From the NCBI RefSeq assembly GCF_023065955.2, contig NW_026622874.1, positions 24,547,772 to 24,611,771 on the forward strand: DNA of 64,000 bases. The letters are read 5' to 3'. Below, in pieces: positions 43,885 through 57,094 of the stretch. Numbering within the stretch: position 1 is the first letter of the stretch; the number at the start of each line of letters is the position of its first letter. A program made the position numbers and the translations under genes. The stretch comes from Ursus arctos (lineage: Eukaryota; Chordata; Mammalia; Carnivora; Ursidae). The notes under the pieces are model-generated. The model was not told the origin of the DNA, did not search any database, and saw only the letters and a program-made list of their open reading frames with translations.

Positions 43885-45535
43885 TGAGTATATATATTTA
43901 TGTTCACATATAAATATATATATGTAAATACACGTTTCTTTACACATATAATAAAGTGCACAAATTTTAAGTGCAAAGTTACATATTTTTACATATCTAT
44001 TTTACATTTTTACATATCTATATACCTGCAAAGCCATTACTCAGATCAAAATATAAAGCAATATCAGCACTCTTCCTCCCAATTAATAACCTCCAAAAGT
44101 AATTGCTTATTTGACCTCTACTGCAATAGTTTAGTTATACCTATTCTTGACCTTTATATAAATAGAATCATAAAAATGCATTTTTTCTGGCTCTTTTCAT
44201 GAAACCTTATGTCTGAGATTCACCCATGAACCATGTAGCAGTAATTTGTCCTCTTATTCCTGTATGTACTTCATTATATGAATAAAGTTTATCCATTTTG
44301 TTATTGATGGACATTTGGATTGTTTCCAGATTTTGTTATTCATAAAGCTGCTATATTTCTTGTTCAGGTCTCTTGATGGCATATTTCCATTTTTGAGTAT
44401 ATACCCAGGATGAAAGGTGCTGAATCTTGGATTTATCCTGTTTACCTTTAGTAGAGCCTGCAAAGTGGTTTTTCAACATAATTATACCAATTGCATTCAC
44501 ACCAGCAATATATGAGAGCGACAGTTGCTTTGTATTCTCATCAGCAAGTGGCATTTAGTCTTTTTAATTTTAGCCATTCTTGTAGGGGTATAGTGGGTAT
44601 TTTTTTGTGGTTTGACTTTACATTTTCCTGATGATTTATAACACTGAAAAACTTCTCATGTTTATTGGCTAATTGGATTGTCTCTTTTTGACAATCAGGT
44701 CTTTTGCTTTTTAAATTTTCCTGCCATCATTGTTTTGCTAGTTTATAGCAGTTCTTTATACTAGATCTGAGTCTGTTGTCAGATATATATTTTATAAATA
44801 TCTTCTTGGGTTTTGACTGTTTATTCTAATAAATTTTAGTTTTAAAGTCCAATTAACATATCCTTTCTTTTATGGCTATTAATTTTTGTGTCCTAAGAGT
44901 ATTTACCTACTTCAAGATGTATGAAGATGACTTCCTATGCTTTCTTCTAGAAATTTTATTGTTTTACATTTTAGTTTAACCCTATTCTAAATTTTTATGT
45001 GTGGTGCAAGATGTGAAGCAAGACATTTTCTTTTTTTTTTCCATGTTGAAATCCAATTGATTCCATAATATTTATCGAAAGGACCATCTTTTCCCCCACT
45101 AACTTGTAACGACATGTTTGGCATAAATCAAGTGAGAGTACTCCTGTATGATATTTCATTGTTCTGCTTCTTCTTTCACCAATACCATGTATTGTTTATG
45201 TTACTATAGCTTTAAAATAGGTCCTTGAACTTCACTCTTCTTTAAGATTTTGTTATTCTAGTTCCTTTATATTTCCATACAAATTATAAAATAATCAGTT
45301 GTTACGAAAAGCCTTCCAAATTTTTATTGGAATTACACTTAATACATAGATCACCTGGAGACACATTGATTTTTAACAATGTTGGCTATTTTAATCCATG
45401 GTATATTGATGAGGTGTGTGTGTGTGTGTATACACACGCGTGCAAACACATATGCACACACCCCATATATATATGGTGTATCCCTCTATTTAGGCATTTA
45501 TTTTCTATCAGCAATGTCTTGTAGTTTCCCGTGCC
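43885..45535 (-). mobile_element. Old L1 (L1M-type), 3' UTR and ORF2 C-terminus
   Basis: Antisense landmarks in order: 'attgatggacatttggattg', 'agtatatacccaggatgaaa', 'attttagccattcttgtagg', 'cattttcctgatgatttata', 'tagatctgagtctgttgtca', 'ttttatggctattaattttt', 'gatgtatgaagatgacttcc', 'tttctatcagcaatgtcttg'. Heavily mutated, no frame. A TG/CA microsatellite lies at 45.4 kb. Confidence 0.9.
45414..45480. repeat. TG/CA/TA microsatellite with two perfect palindromes
   Basis: GTGTGTATACACAC at 45424-45437 and CCATATATATATGG at 45463-45476 are each self-complementary. The tract passes through acgcgtgc. Confidence 0.9.
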
Positions 45536-45665
45536 ATTATTTTAAGTGCTATAATTAATCTTAACAATTCTGAGATAGGCACTGTTATAATCCATAGTGT
45601 TAGAGACAAAGGAACTAAGGCTCAAAGAGATTAAATGCCTTGACCGAGGTCGTGTAGCTGGGCAG
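45536..45665 (-). mobile_element. MIR
   Basis: 'ttctgagataggcactgtta', 'taatccatagtgttagagac', 'aaaggaactaaggctcaaag', 'agattaaatgccttgaccga' form the antisense MIR core. Confidence 0.75.
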
Positions 45666-46996
45666 GGGTGGGGGGATGTCACTGTGTGGACAAAATAAGA
45701 TACTGCAAGAACAAGAACTTCATAGGTTTTATAGGGCTACCCAATGTCAGCTATAGTTACGGCTACATGCTCTTGAGCACATGGGCCCCAGTGCTGCCAT
45801 ATTTAGAGCCTTGTTTCTCTGCAAACCCAGAGTCCTTAACATCTTAGCTTTGTTAGTTGTCTTCTAGACTTTACTTTGCATTTCCCCCTTCTGAATAAAA
45901 TTTGGTACCTCGAGGAAAAACCGTTGGTGCAAGGACCATGTTTTTCTCATTCCTTGAGTCCTGCACTGTCAGGTATGATGTTCAGTACTTGGGTGGAGGC
46001 AGTAGATGCTTGCTGAAATGATGGTCCAGACATGATAAATTTTGTTAGCACTCACCATGCTTTCTCAGAATAATTCCTTTGTTAGCAAAGATCACCATGG
46101 CTCAGCAGGAACTTAGGAACCAGTAGCTTAAACCTAAAAGACAAATGAAATTGTCTACTCTCGACTTTAGAGGGGAGTTAAGAGCAGAGGATGTGGTCAA
46201 ATGAGTAAGCCTCCTTTTCTGGAAGATTCCTCTACTCTGACGTATTTTTGAGTTACTGTAATACCCTGTTTCTGTTTTAGCAGTCTTATTTAATCACTTT
46301 ATGCAATTAAGTGAACACATGGTCATAGATCAGGAGGGAAATTATTACAGGTCTTTGAACTAAAGACTGTTTTCTATGTTAAAATGTCCAAACACACAAT
46401 TAAGGAAAACAATTTGCTTCAGAAGGTTGAACCATAAAATTCAGTGCTGGTGGCTCACAGGGTCTTTTTGCTCTTGAGGGGGAGGGGGTGTGTGTACCTT
46501 TACAAGAAGGTAGAGGGGTCAGGATTTGAAAGTAAAAAGAAAAATTTCCACCTAATCTCCATTACTATAAAACCGAAAGTGCAAATACAAGGCACATAAT
46601 CTTTACTATCCTGTCAAACTCATGTCATCTAAACAAGGAAAATACATGTAGCAGTTGTCACAGGGATTTTCATTGCCATTTTCCCATGGGTTGACCATAT
46701 AGAACCTAATGATGGAAACTTCTAAGATTTTAAGGGAACACATCATCTCTCCAATACTGGTACATATGTGTACATGTGCATGTGTATTTTTGACCATGCT
46801 TAAGACCAGTACACACCCCAAAACACCTGTTTACCTCCTATGTTGTCATGGGCAATCTTAGGCATTAATGTTTGCTAAAATGGATAAAATAATATTTAAT
46901 GACGGGGATAGCAGAGAATCAATACAGAAAAAAAAACACTTTGTATAATTAAAAAGACAGCGAGGTAAAGTAAACATAAAGAAATAACAAGTTGCA
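45666..46996. other. Unassigned
   Basis: No recognised repeat, RNA gene or coding frame over 1.3 kb. Confidence 0.4.
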
Positions 46997-47195
46997 GGGG
47001 TGCCTGGGTAGTGCAGTTGGTTGAGCAGCCAGCTCTTGGTTTGGGCTCAGGTCATGATCTCAAGGTCATGAGATTGAACCTAGCGTCAGGTTTTGCACTT
47101 GGTGCAGTATCTGCTTGAGTTTCTCCCTTGAGACCTCTCCCTCTGTTCCTCCCCACTGTGCTCTCTCTCTCTCATTAAATCAATCTTAAAAAAAA
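46997..47195 (+). mobile_element. CAN SINE, diverged
   Basis: Head ggggtgcctgggtagtgcag, body 'tcatgatctcaaggtcatga', then CT repeats and an A-rich tail. It is more mutated than the other copies. Confidence 0.94.
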
Positions 47196-47479
47196 TTTTT
47201 TTCTTTAATTTAGAAATTGTATTCATAAGAAAACTGTTTAAAGTATTAGATGTCAGCTGGGTTTTTGCTTTTCTTATTTAAGAGAATGCCAAGAAGAATA
47301 AGGAAAATATATCCATTTGTGTATAGGTTATATTCTGAAGATGCATCAATCCTAATTGACTCCCCTCTGAATTTTTCTCACCAGCCCTCTGAAGTTAATA
47401 GACTATTGACCTAGAGGAGCATAGAAGAGAATAATAATTATAGTAAAAATAATAGCATGGGTAATCCACCTTGAATTTA

Positions 47480-47635
47480 TGTAAGGACTTTCTCATATCA
47501 AATGCCAGATGTTCCTCATATATCTTCACATTAATGTTCACATAAAATCTAGGCAACTTAGAAGCCGAAACAATTAGTGTTTTTACAGATGAGATTGGGC
47601 TCAAATAAATCAACCAACTTACTTAACATTCTACA
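47480..47635 (-). mobile_element. MIR-like fragment
   Basis: 'tcttcacattaatgttcaca', 'gtgtttttacagatgagatt' and 'gggctcaaataaatcaacca' resemble the antisense MIR core. Confidence 0.45.
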
Positions 47636-48299
47636 TAGTTTCTCTGGATGAAATAGGTCAGATAATTCTCAGTTCTCTCTTCAAACCTCTTTCAAATAGG
47701 TTGTACCTTTCTCCATGAATACCCTTTTCTCCACTAATACTCTTTTTTCTCCTTTAATATAATGTGAAATTAGGATACAGATCCTTTCATATTGTGTTCT
47801 CTTTATTACTGCAGGAGATCTGTAAATGTCTGGTGAACAAGTAATAGAAACAAAATTGTACTAATAGCATGTAAGGGGGTTTTGAGTATTACAAATATTT
47901 AAGCAATGTAACCACTCAATTTTATTCTTGTTATATTAGCTCCAAATTTTCTTATGGTGGCCCTAAGACTTATTTTAAAATTCCAAGATTCAGAATATTT
48001 GTTTCCTATGCATATACACTTAAAATGATTTCTCAGGTAGAATTTGCAGGTATGTAAATTATGGATCACTGTAAAGAAAAGATACCTTAGAGCATCTGGT
48101 AGACTCAAAAGATGAACATACATTTGAGAATGATGTATTGTAGGATTTTGATCATTTCAAATGATTCAATGGTCTCCAAGTTGAGCAATGTGAACTATAT
48201 GAATTAAGAGGAAAAAATTCACAAAGGGAGGGAGACTACGCTGAGATAAGAATCTGAAAATGAGATTAAAAATAGGTATAAATATGTTTGCAAGGAAGT
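47636..48299. other. Unassigned, AT-rich
   Basis: Includes a 74-codon minus frame (48123-47899) of unknown nature. No repeat recognised. Confidence 0.35.
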
Positions 48300-48665
48300 T
48301 GCAATACAAATATTACAAATTAAAATTTACCATGACAGACATAAAGAGTGGAATTGAAATTGTAGAGAATTGAAACAGTGGGGGAAAATTGGGAGGATCT
48401 TCCAAATTCATATTAAAAGGACAAATGAAGGAAAATGCTGACCAAGATGATGTATGTGGATGGCAGAAAATGGAGAGTATATGGATATAATACATATTCT
48501 TAAATGAAAGATCAGAGTAAATGGAAGTAATGCAATTGTCCAAGGAATTGGAGAAAAGCATTTCCATTATCTGAAGAGAAAAAAAATTTGTTTACATGAA
48601 AGCTTCAGGAAAAATTAATAATAACTTTAAGAAAAAACCCATACCTAGTTATAGCCTAATCAAAA

Positions 48666-48796
48666 AGTTATTTTAAGTAGGCTCCATGCTGGGCATGGAG
48701 CCCAATGTCGGGCTTGAACTTACGACCCTGAGGTCAGGGTCGTGAGCTGAGATCAAGAGTTGGACGCTTACCCGACTCAGCCACCCAGGCACCCCA
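48666..48796 (-). mobile_element. CAN SINE, 3'-shortened, with 11-bp target-site duplication
   Basis: Minus-strand head ggggtgcctgggtggctgag, older subtype. cctaatcaaaa is perfect at 48655-48665 and 48797-48807. The left repeat is followed by nine bases before recognisable SINE, and the usual poly-A tail is missing. Confidence 0.92.
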
Positions 48797-49597
48797 CCTA
48801 ATCAAAATTCCTAAAATTAAAATTAATTCTACAAGCATCAGAAAGCAGACTAACAGCAAATATATATAAATATATATATTTTTTAATCCAGCTGGGGTTA
48901 CATTTTCAATAGTGGTAGACTATGATGTTTTCTCTTGATTAAAAAAAAGCAAATCTAGAAAGTTCATCTGCGTGAAAGCACGGAGAGCTTCCAAAGCAGT
49001 CAGAATTTGTGTGGCTAAGATTCTAGGAGAAAGAGGAAGCAAAGCACCCAATATCTCAGATATCACTCAAAACAACAGTGAAGTTTAAAAGCAGCTGCTA
49101 AGAGGGTATAAAGCTGAGCAAAGCTTTAGACCCATAGGGCTAAGGGGACAAATGCTGGCATTAGGTGCGCAACTAGGAAGGGTCCAGGTTTTCAGCTGAA
49201 GCTCTGAAGGGTTGTACCCTAGGAATAAGTATGAATTAGGAGATCTCCCACGGAAACAGAAAGCTAGTTTTGAATCCTCTAAATATCTGATGGCATTAGG
49301 ATTGCTAGAGCTCCTAGACTAGAACCCATGAGATGAAAACACAAACTGTCTCTGAAGGAAGGTAATATCCTCTATGCCTCAACTATCTATGCATTTTTTT
49401 CATTAGCAATGTCTGGTAATCAAATATAACCAACTATGTAAAAACACAAGATCCGACTGAAACCAAGAGCAAACAAAAACAGACAACTGAAACCAATCCA
49501 TGAGAAATTCAAGTAAGGGAGTCAAAATGGAAGTTATTATAAACTTCAAAATAGTTATGATTACTTTAAAATAGTTATGATTTAAAATAGTTAATAG

Positions 49598-49808
49598 GGG
49601 CACCTGGGTGGCTCAGTCATTAAGCATCTGCCTTCATCCCAGGGTATGATCCCTGGGTCCTGGGATCAAGCCCCGCATCAGGCTCCCTGCTCAGTGGTAA
49701 ACCTGCTTCTCCCTCCCCCACTCCCCCTGCTTGTGTTCCCTCTCTTGCTGCCTCTGTCTCTGTCAAATAAATACATAAAATCTTTTAAAAAAAATAAAAA
49801 TAAAAAAT
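49598..49808 (+). mobile_element. CAN SINE with 14-bp target-site duplication
   Basis: Head ggggcacctgggtggctcag; A-rich tail from 49786. Flanks aaaatagttaatag (49584-49597) and aaaatagtcaatag (49809-49822) differ at one site. Confidence 0.96.
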
Positions 49809-50900
49809 AAAATAGTCAATAGAAGGAGTTAAATAAGAGGGAGAATTTTGGCAGAAAATGAGAAACTATTAAAATCAAATGGAAATTCTAGAATTGAAAA
49901 ACACAACTATAAGTAAAACTAGGAATGGGTTGATACAAATGAAATCGAAGATAGATAAACTAAGAAGAAAATAAGAAGAAAATAAGGTAAGTAGAAAATA
50001 AGGTAAGACTCGAAAAAAGGGAAAATGATGAAATCACAGAAAAAATTAAGAGGCACATAGGTTATAGTGAAAAGGTCTAACACACTTGAAATTTTAATCC
50101 CAAGGAGAAGATAGGGAGAAGGGGGGCAGAAGCACTATTTGCAGATAATGGCTGGTAATTTTCTAAAACTGAAGAAAGATCTTGAACCACACATTGAAAA
50201 AGTATTGTGAATTTGAAGCAAGATAAATACAAAGAAAATTACACCCAGGAACTTCAAAATAAATTTGCCAAATGTTGATTATTAAAGAGAATCTTATAAG
50301 GAACAGTTTGGAAGAAAAGCAGGCTGGATAACAGCAAAGGAAAAGAAAGGGAAGGACTAGTAGGTTTTTATTACATTAAGATGGAAAACTTTAGTGTGAC
50401 CAGAACAACATGAGTAAATCAGAATGTAAATGGGGCATTGAAATATTTTTTAAACATATATGATGGATAAAGTATTAGTCTTTACATATCGAATAGTATT
50501 TCAAATCAGTAGAAAATAAAGAACTTATGAAACATGTCCAAACTTATTAAGCATCAAAAATGCAAATTAAAACAATAAGATTTCATTTTCACCCATCACA
50601 CCTACAATATAAAAAAAAGAAAATCAATTTTGGCAAGGACATAGACGAAATATGCACTCTCATTTCTGGCCAGGACTATAAATTCAGACAAGTTTTCTAG
50701 ATGGCAACTCGGCAATGTGTATTGAGAGCTTTAAATATTTAACTCTTTGCTCTACAATCTTTTAGGATTTTTTTTATTTGAAGGAAGTGTTTAGACAAGT
50801 GTAAGAAAGTATATACCAGATCCTAATATAAACATTAAAAAAAAAAAGATAGCCAAAATTATAAACAACATCAATATCCAACTGGTTGTTTATAAGGTAT

Positions 50901-52879
50901 CTCCTAAATGTTAAGACATTCTTACTTTTCCAAATTTAAATACATGTTACAGTTGATATTAAAAGAGTACCTACAGCTATCAGGAAGGATAGTAAGTTAT
51001 GAGATGATTGTCATTGCTTTTTTGTATATGCGAACTGAACTATGGACTCTAAATTCATGTCAAATTATCATTTTACTTATTTGCACTGGTACAATACTAA
51101 CTATTGCATTGGGTAACACTAACAAATCCCTTGTACTTTTAATTCAGGATGCCCTTTATTGAGACAGGGTTCAGAACACGGTACCCCAAAATTTGTCACG
51201 TTGAATATTCCAAACTAAAGGAAGTCAGGCCAGTACAGAAAGGACTTTCTGACCTTCTGAAGCAGGTCACAAGACCCTCATGTGAGAGGTGCCCTCCCTA
51301 GACCTGGAGGAAAGGAAGATGCTTATTTCCCAAGACACAGGAATGCGGAGGAAGAACAGTGAGGTCTTACTGTTTCCCCCAGCTTACCATACTTAGTTCA
51401 TACCTTTTTTTGGTTGATGTTTTTCCATGATTTTCTAGTTTTTATCAAACCTAGCATAAAAACACTCAGGTTTAACCATTTCTTTGGGTTTTTATTTCCT
51501 TATGAAGGCTCCTGTATCACATAAAACTAATACTAAATAAATTTGTGTGCTTTTTCTCTTGTTAATCTGACTTTTGTTACAGGGGCCCTAGCCAAGAACT
51601 TAAAAGGGTAGGGAAAAAATATTTCTCTTCCTCTGTAGTTGCATAGAATGTCCTAAAAAGATATCTACATAATTACAGCATTGAAATAAAAAGCTGTCTT
51701 GTAAATAGAAGATTGCATATCATATGGTAGGCAAGGCAATAAAAATAGGTACTGCCAAATCCCTCGTACTAAATAGAATTCTTAAAACCAGAGGGTTAGG
51801 TATGGCCATTTCATGTGTCTTGGAAGAACTATCACTGAGGGTCTGTCAAATAATATAATTTTCAAAATAATAAAAATTTCCAAGTCGGAATTGTAGATAA
51901 AATTCTGGCATTTCTTGTGCTTTGAAATTATGTAGTAATTTTAATGGTGCCAAAAAGATCAATGTTATGAACATTGGTTTAAAAAGCATAAAATTACTAT
52001 AATTTTATGTATGATTGCTAATGGACAAATGTTTAATTTTCAAAACTTAGATGAGGCAGCTTATATTAAAACCTTGATTTTAATAAAATATTATTTTATT
52101 GTCTGCTAGTAAAAATGAGCAAATGAAAACAAAACAAATAGCTTTCATATCCTTTAATGTCTTTTTTCCCCAAAAACTGTTAATGGTACACATCATAATC
52201 AGTGTTATCTTAGGGAAAACAGTATCCTAGGCATAAAATAATGAAACTATTAATATCAAAACATTAGGTATGTTTATTGCTGGGCAGCAATTGTGTTATC
52301 TTGTGTTGCCTAATAAAACAGATTAGCCATTATATTTTTCCTTTGTAATAGTAAATTCCAGAAACCAGTGGAACACAATCTAGAAAACTATGTAACACAA
52401 GAATTCTGTACTGAGCTAAGCTTTCTTTCCTTGTATGTTTGCAATACAAAGATATTCTTAGATATTTAGGGCTTGAGAAAAAGTCCAACTCGTGTATATT
52501 TCTTTTAATAGATACTTGAAGATTTGCTCCAAATGAATGAGGGAAGAAAATTAAAAGTCAAGATTAAGGATGTCAGTACATGAATGGAACAGCAAGGACT
52601 CCTTAATCCAGTTAAAATAGAGCTGTTTAAATACCTTATGTCTGATCCGAAATTATGAAAATTTAAAATGATTATAAAAATATAAAAGTATAAAATAACA
52701 TAATAGCACCATAGGTAAGAAACAAAAATGCCCAGATTATTGTAACAAAGATCTAGAAGTTAGTGATGATTGAGGGGTGAAGTGGGGGAAAATGGTGTCA
52801 AACAAGGGGAGTTTAAAAATGTTGAATTCTTCACTCTAACTCTGAAGAAATATAAGTTAGCAGAATGCTTTTGAAAATT
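50901..52879. other. AT-rich unassigned region
   Basis: About 2 kb of AT-rich sequence. Parts may be decayed L1, but I cannot place them. No gene signal. Confidence 0.35.
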
Positions 52880-54700
52880 TTTTAGAAAACCAACAATATA
52901 ATTAGGAACAGCTTATATGCTTCAAAATCTCTAAATCATAAATGCTAAAAAAATAGTTTATCAAAGGGCTAAAAGCCAAGAAACAAAAAGAAAACATTTT
53001 TAAAAGTATAGAATACTGCAAAAAAACTAATTTCTAAAAATGAATTTTTAATGAACCAAATTTAACCATATTTTCAATTTGTAGAAATGTAAATTAGATT
53101 AATTCCTCCATTGAAAACAGACATTCAGATTAATTTTTAAAAACCCTATATGCTAAAGAAAAACAAAAAAAAAACCCTATATGCTATTTGTCAGACTTAT
53201 TTAAAGCAAAGTGGCAAAATGTATAAGCACACATGACAAAAGTATTTTATGCAAATTTAAGAACAATATCAATATAGTATATTGATGAACAATATCAATA
53301 TCAGACAAAACTTATTTTTACACAAACCTTTTTACAAAGAGAACCATTGTAATGTTCAATAAAGTGAAAACTATCATAAACATTTAACAAGTAACACTAC
53401 CTCAAAGTAATTAAGGGAAAGGTGTTAGAAATACAAGAAGAAATAGAAACATAATAGTATTAAAAGATTTTAATATATTTTGAGTTTTTAAAGGGCCAAA
53501 TGGGTAAATAATAGAAAGGATATAATTAAATCATGTGTATATAAAAATATATACATTACGTATCAGTGAGGGGTCTCTAGAGAAAACTAACCATCAGGTC
53601 TTACAAAGGAACATAGATTATTTTTTTAATTCAAAGAATATTTCATTGATCACCTACTTAAAGCTGCAAAGAAATCATAAATTCTAAAATTTGCCCACTA
53701 TTTGACTAAAATGCAATGGACTCAGCATCATTAGTCATTAGCAAAGTGCTAATCAAAACTACAGTGAGATACCCTTCATACCCACTAGGATGACTAAAAT
53801 TAAAAAAAAAAATGTTAGCAAGCATGTGGAAAAATTATTGATAAGATTGTAAAATGATTCAGCCACTTTAGAACAGTTTGGCAGTTAGAATGTTAAACAT
53901 AGAATTACTACTACTATATCCCAGAAATTCCACTCCTAGGCATATACCAAAGAATAAAAAACATATCCACATAGAAGCTTGTACACAAAGGTTCATAGCA
54001 ACATTCTTAATAATATTCCAGAAAGTGGAAACAACCCAGTGTCCATCAGCCAATGGACAGATAAAATGTATCTCTACCCACTGGCATATTAGCCATGAAA
54101 ATGAATAAAATACTGGTCCATACTACAACATGGATAAACCTTGAGAATATTATGCTAAGGGAAAGAAACCAGACATACAAGGCTACAGGTTATATGATTC
54201 CATTTATATGAAGTGTCCTGAACAAGAGAGTCTATACAGATAAAGCAGACTAGAGGTTGTTAGGTTTGGGAGACTGGGGAATGAAGGCTAATGGATATAA
54301 CCCTTCTTTTTTTTTTTTTAAAGGGAGAATTTTATGGTATCTGAATTATATTTCAGTAAAGCTGTTATAAAATGCAATGAAACTAGAAATTAACAATGAA
54401 GTACTTTAAAAAAAACTTTAAAAGCTCTAATTTTTGGATAACAGAAAAAAATTGAAGGTCCAAAAATAGATTTAGGATTTTCCTCAAATTAAAACATTAC
54501 ATATAAAACATATAGGATATAGCTAAAGCTGTACTTAAAGGGAAAATTTATAGTGTTAATTTTTTAAATTTTTTTTATAATAATTCAAGGAAAACAAAAA
54601 TTAATGAACTAGAAAACACAAAGCGGTAGAATTAATAAATCCAATAATCAGATCCTTGGAAGGTCAGTAGCCTAGACAAACATTAGGTAAAGCATTTTAA
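52880..54700 (+). mobile_element. Old L1M sequence in three pieces
   Basis: 52.88-53.56 kb resembles the ORF2 endonuclease region ('caatatcaatatcagacaaa'). 53.73-54.38 kb is a clear ORF2 C-terminus plus 3' UTR ('tagtcattagcaaagtgcta', 'tcccagaaattccactccta', 'tggaaacaacccagtgtcca', 'gattccatttatatgaagtg', 'gtatctgaattatatttcag'). 54.38-54.70 kb is internal ORF2 again ('ctgtacttaaagggaaaatt'). The order shows more than one insertion or a rearranged copy. Confidence 0.75.
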
Positions 54701-54923
54701 TTCCAGGCTAGTCTCCTATTGTTATCCCAGGATGTAGATCGTACTTTTTATATTAGTTAGTTAAGTCCTTTTATAAACAAGGCATGATATAAATCACACT
54801 TTAAAAGGTCATGCTTCTTTAACTGTAAAGTAATAAAATAGAGACTTATCTGATTTCTCCATAGTTCCAGCAGGGGTTCTCTGGAGAGAACTCTGGAAGA
54901 GAAGAGAAGAGAAAATCTGGAAA

Positions 54924-55085
54924 TTTCTTTTTTCTTTTTTTTCTTTTCTCCTTTCTTTCCTTTTCTCTTCTTTTCTTCCTTCCTCCCCCTCTTTTTTCTC
55001 TTTTCTCTCTCTTTTCTCTTTCTCTCCTCTCTCTCTCTCTCTCCTTTCTTTTCTCTCTTCTCTTTTCTTCCTTTCTTCCTTTCTC
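54924..55085 (+). repeat. 162-nt uninterrupted polypyrimidine tract
   Basis: Every base is C or T, mixing TTTC, CCTT and a (CT)10-like core. A purine stretch (agaagagaagagaaaa) lies 10-30 bases upstream. The tract is long enough to be capable of intramolecular triplex (H-DNA). Confidence 0.97.
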
Positions 55086-55337
55086 AGATTAGAATGAGAG
55101 CCCTAAGCCTTTGAGCTCCTAGGCTATGTCCACGTTCAAGTGGTTCCAGACACTGTAGGGGTGAATTGTGTCACAGATGTCTCTAAAAACCCAATGAAAG
55201 CTAAGTACTTCCTCTCGGGGGTGTGTGGGGGGGATACCCCCTCCCTTTGTGTCCTACATCAGTGCAGTCATGGATCTCCCCTGAGTACCAGTGCAGAAAT
55301 GATGACTGACAGTTTAATATTGCAACTAAGCCTTTAA

Positions 55338-55812
55338 AGCAATGGTTCACAGACTTTTTAGTTTTAGTGCCCCTGTATACTCATAAAATATAGAGGACCC
55401 CAAAGTATCTTTGTTCTGGTGTGTGGGTAATATTCTTTCAATACTTAAAATATTCAAATTTAAAACAATTGGGGGAAAAAAGTATTCATTTAAACTAACA
55501 AACGCATTACATGTTAACATTAAAAAACTGTTAATTTTTCTTTTAGAAAATAATTTTAAGAAAAATAACATTTTTGTAATTTTGCAAATCTCTTTAATAT
55601 CTGGCGTAGTGACTCATTTCTCATATTTGCCTTTCCTTCAATCTTTTGCTTTGTCACGGGTCATGTAAACCCTGAAAATGTCTAGCATACACTTGAAAGA
55701 ATAATAGAATGACAGATAATGTTTTAATATTACAAAAAATTGACCTTGCAGAACCCCTGGAACGCTCTTGGGAACCCTCATAGGGGATCCCTGGACCACA
55801 TTTTGAATACTG
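55338..55812. mobile_element. hAT-Charlie-type DNA transposon
   Basis: Left end caatggttcacagacttttt and right end (reverse complement) gagcagtattcaaaatgtgg are variants of the Charlie terminal repeat CAGTGGTTCTCAAACT. Interior has 'gaggaccccaaagtatcttt' and 'ctcataggggatccctggac'. No transposase frame is intact. Confidence 0.78.
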
Positions 55813-56869
55813 CTCAAAAACAGCTGTTTCCAAGAAATTACGTAGAACAGTAATCCTTCAAAGGCTTGACAGATGTTTAACCGTCCTGTACCCTCTCCCC
55901 TGCCAAAAAAACCCTAAAACATATCCAAAATGGCTCTGGGAAAAAAAAAAAAAAAGTTTTTATAGTACAGGACTTCCGAGACTTCATGTTCAGGTTAGTG
56001 GGGGAAAACGGGGGCACAGGAGTGTGGAGGACCGCTGCATTAAATGAGATGGCCACTGGATGGCACTGCTGTTCCACTCACGGGTGATCAGAGCGTCTGT
56101 ATCAGGAAATGGCCCCTCACTTGTGGAAGCCCAAATTCCCTGGAAAGCTGGAGGACTTAACAACAGTAATTTCTCTTTAATTTTTGTTTAATAAAGTAGT
56201 GATTAACAGTTGCCATAATATAAACTCAGCTCTTCTCAGTCCAGAGGACGTTTTTTCCTTCACCCCAAGCTGGGGGCTTTCATTTTGTCAAATTCAAGAG
56301 TGAGGTTTTGGGAGCAGCTCCCAAGTTCATGCCTCTGAGCTGGGAATCTGATGGGTTCAGAACGTGGAGATGAGAATCCCTGACCTCAAAGACCTCATTA
56401 CTATGTAAGTAAAGGTGACAGAAACCAAAATGTTCTTAGCCAATATCTCCAGGTCTGGCTAATGCTGATTCAGTTTTACAATAGTCCAAAGTTAACTGGA
56501 CTATCTAGGTATTTCTGTGTTTGAAGAGGGATAGGGATATGTTACCAAAGCTGTTATCCTAAGAGGCCAATGGTTCCCTGCAGTGAGGGGTTCCTAACTG
56601 TCAGTAGGTTCCATGGACATTCATTCAAATGAAGGAACAGCCAGATGGCACACTGGGGGTGATATGTGCACCCACACATATCAATGTACCCACGCAGAGA
56701 GTGAGCCTGACTCTACCCCTCTTGGCTCTGCCACTCTCCTCCAAGCTGCCTAGCTCTGAACGTAGCTGGTGCCAGAATATCAATGTTCAGAGGGAACAGA
56801 ATATCCCAGTGTGAGGGTGTGAAGAAGGTCAGTGCTTGAGACATTTTGGCCACCAGAAATTCATTTTGC
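55813..56869. other. Unassigned
   Basis: No recognised repeat. A poly-A run of 15 at 55940-55954 has no element before it. Confidence 0.4.
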
Positions 56870-57060
56870 AAGGCTGGAGTGTAGGATCTGAGGGGTGGGC
56901 AGGGGAGAGTGAAGATTGGTGAGGTAAGTGGTAGGAAAGTTGAAGAATTTGGATTTTTTTCTCAGGGGGCAGTAGGGAACCTTCGAGGTGTTTTAAGTAG
57001 GTATCTTACTATGTGTCATATGCTGCATTAAGCACTGCAATACAGAGGTGCAAAGGACAA
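56870..57060 (-). mobile_element. LINE L2 fragment
   Basis: 'gaagaatttggatttttttc', 'tcgaggtgttttaagtaggt', 'gcattaagcactgcaataca' follow the antisense L2 order but with deletions. Confidence 0.5.
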
Positions 57061-57094
57061 GGTGGTCGGTGGCTATTAAAGAGATGGATGTAGA

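Larger units (their letters stand above)
48300..50900 (+). mobile_element. Old L1M/HAL1-like sequence, composite, with two SINEs
   Basis: Matches to old L1 on the + strand: 'taagaaaaaacccataccta' (ORF1 side), 'aaacttcaaaatagttatga', 'atggaaattctagaattgaa', 'gatcttgaaccacacattga', and later 'aacaataagatttcattttc', 'acccatcacacctacaatat', 'gcaaggacatagacgaaata' (ORF2 C-terminal side). The reverse-transcriptase centre is not seen, as in HAL1-type or deleted L1M copies. No frame remains. Confidence 0.55.

Noticed and set aside
47899..48123. 74-codon minus frame as a short conserved protein
   Set aside because: No motif, no splice or start context, AT-rich unassigned sequence.
53141..53186. Direct repeat of aaaccctatatgcta as a target-site duplication
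   Set aside because: Only an A-rich spacer lies between the copies and no element is present. More likely slippage within old L1 sequence.
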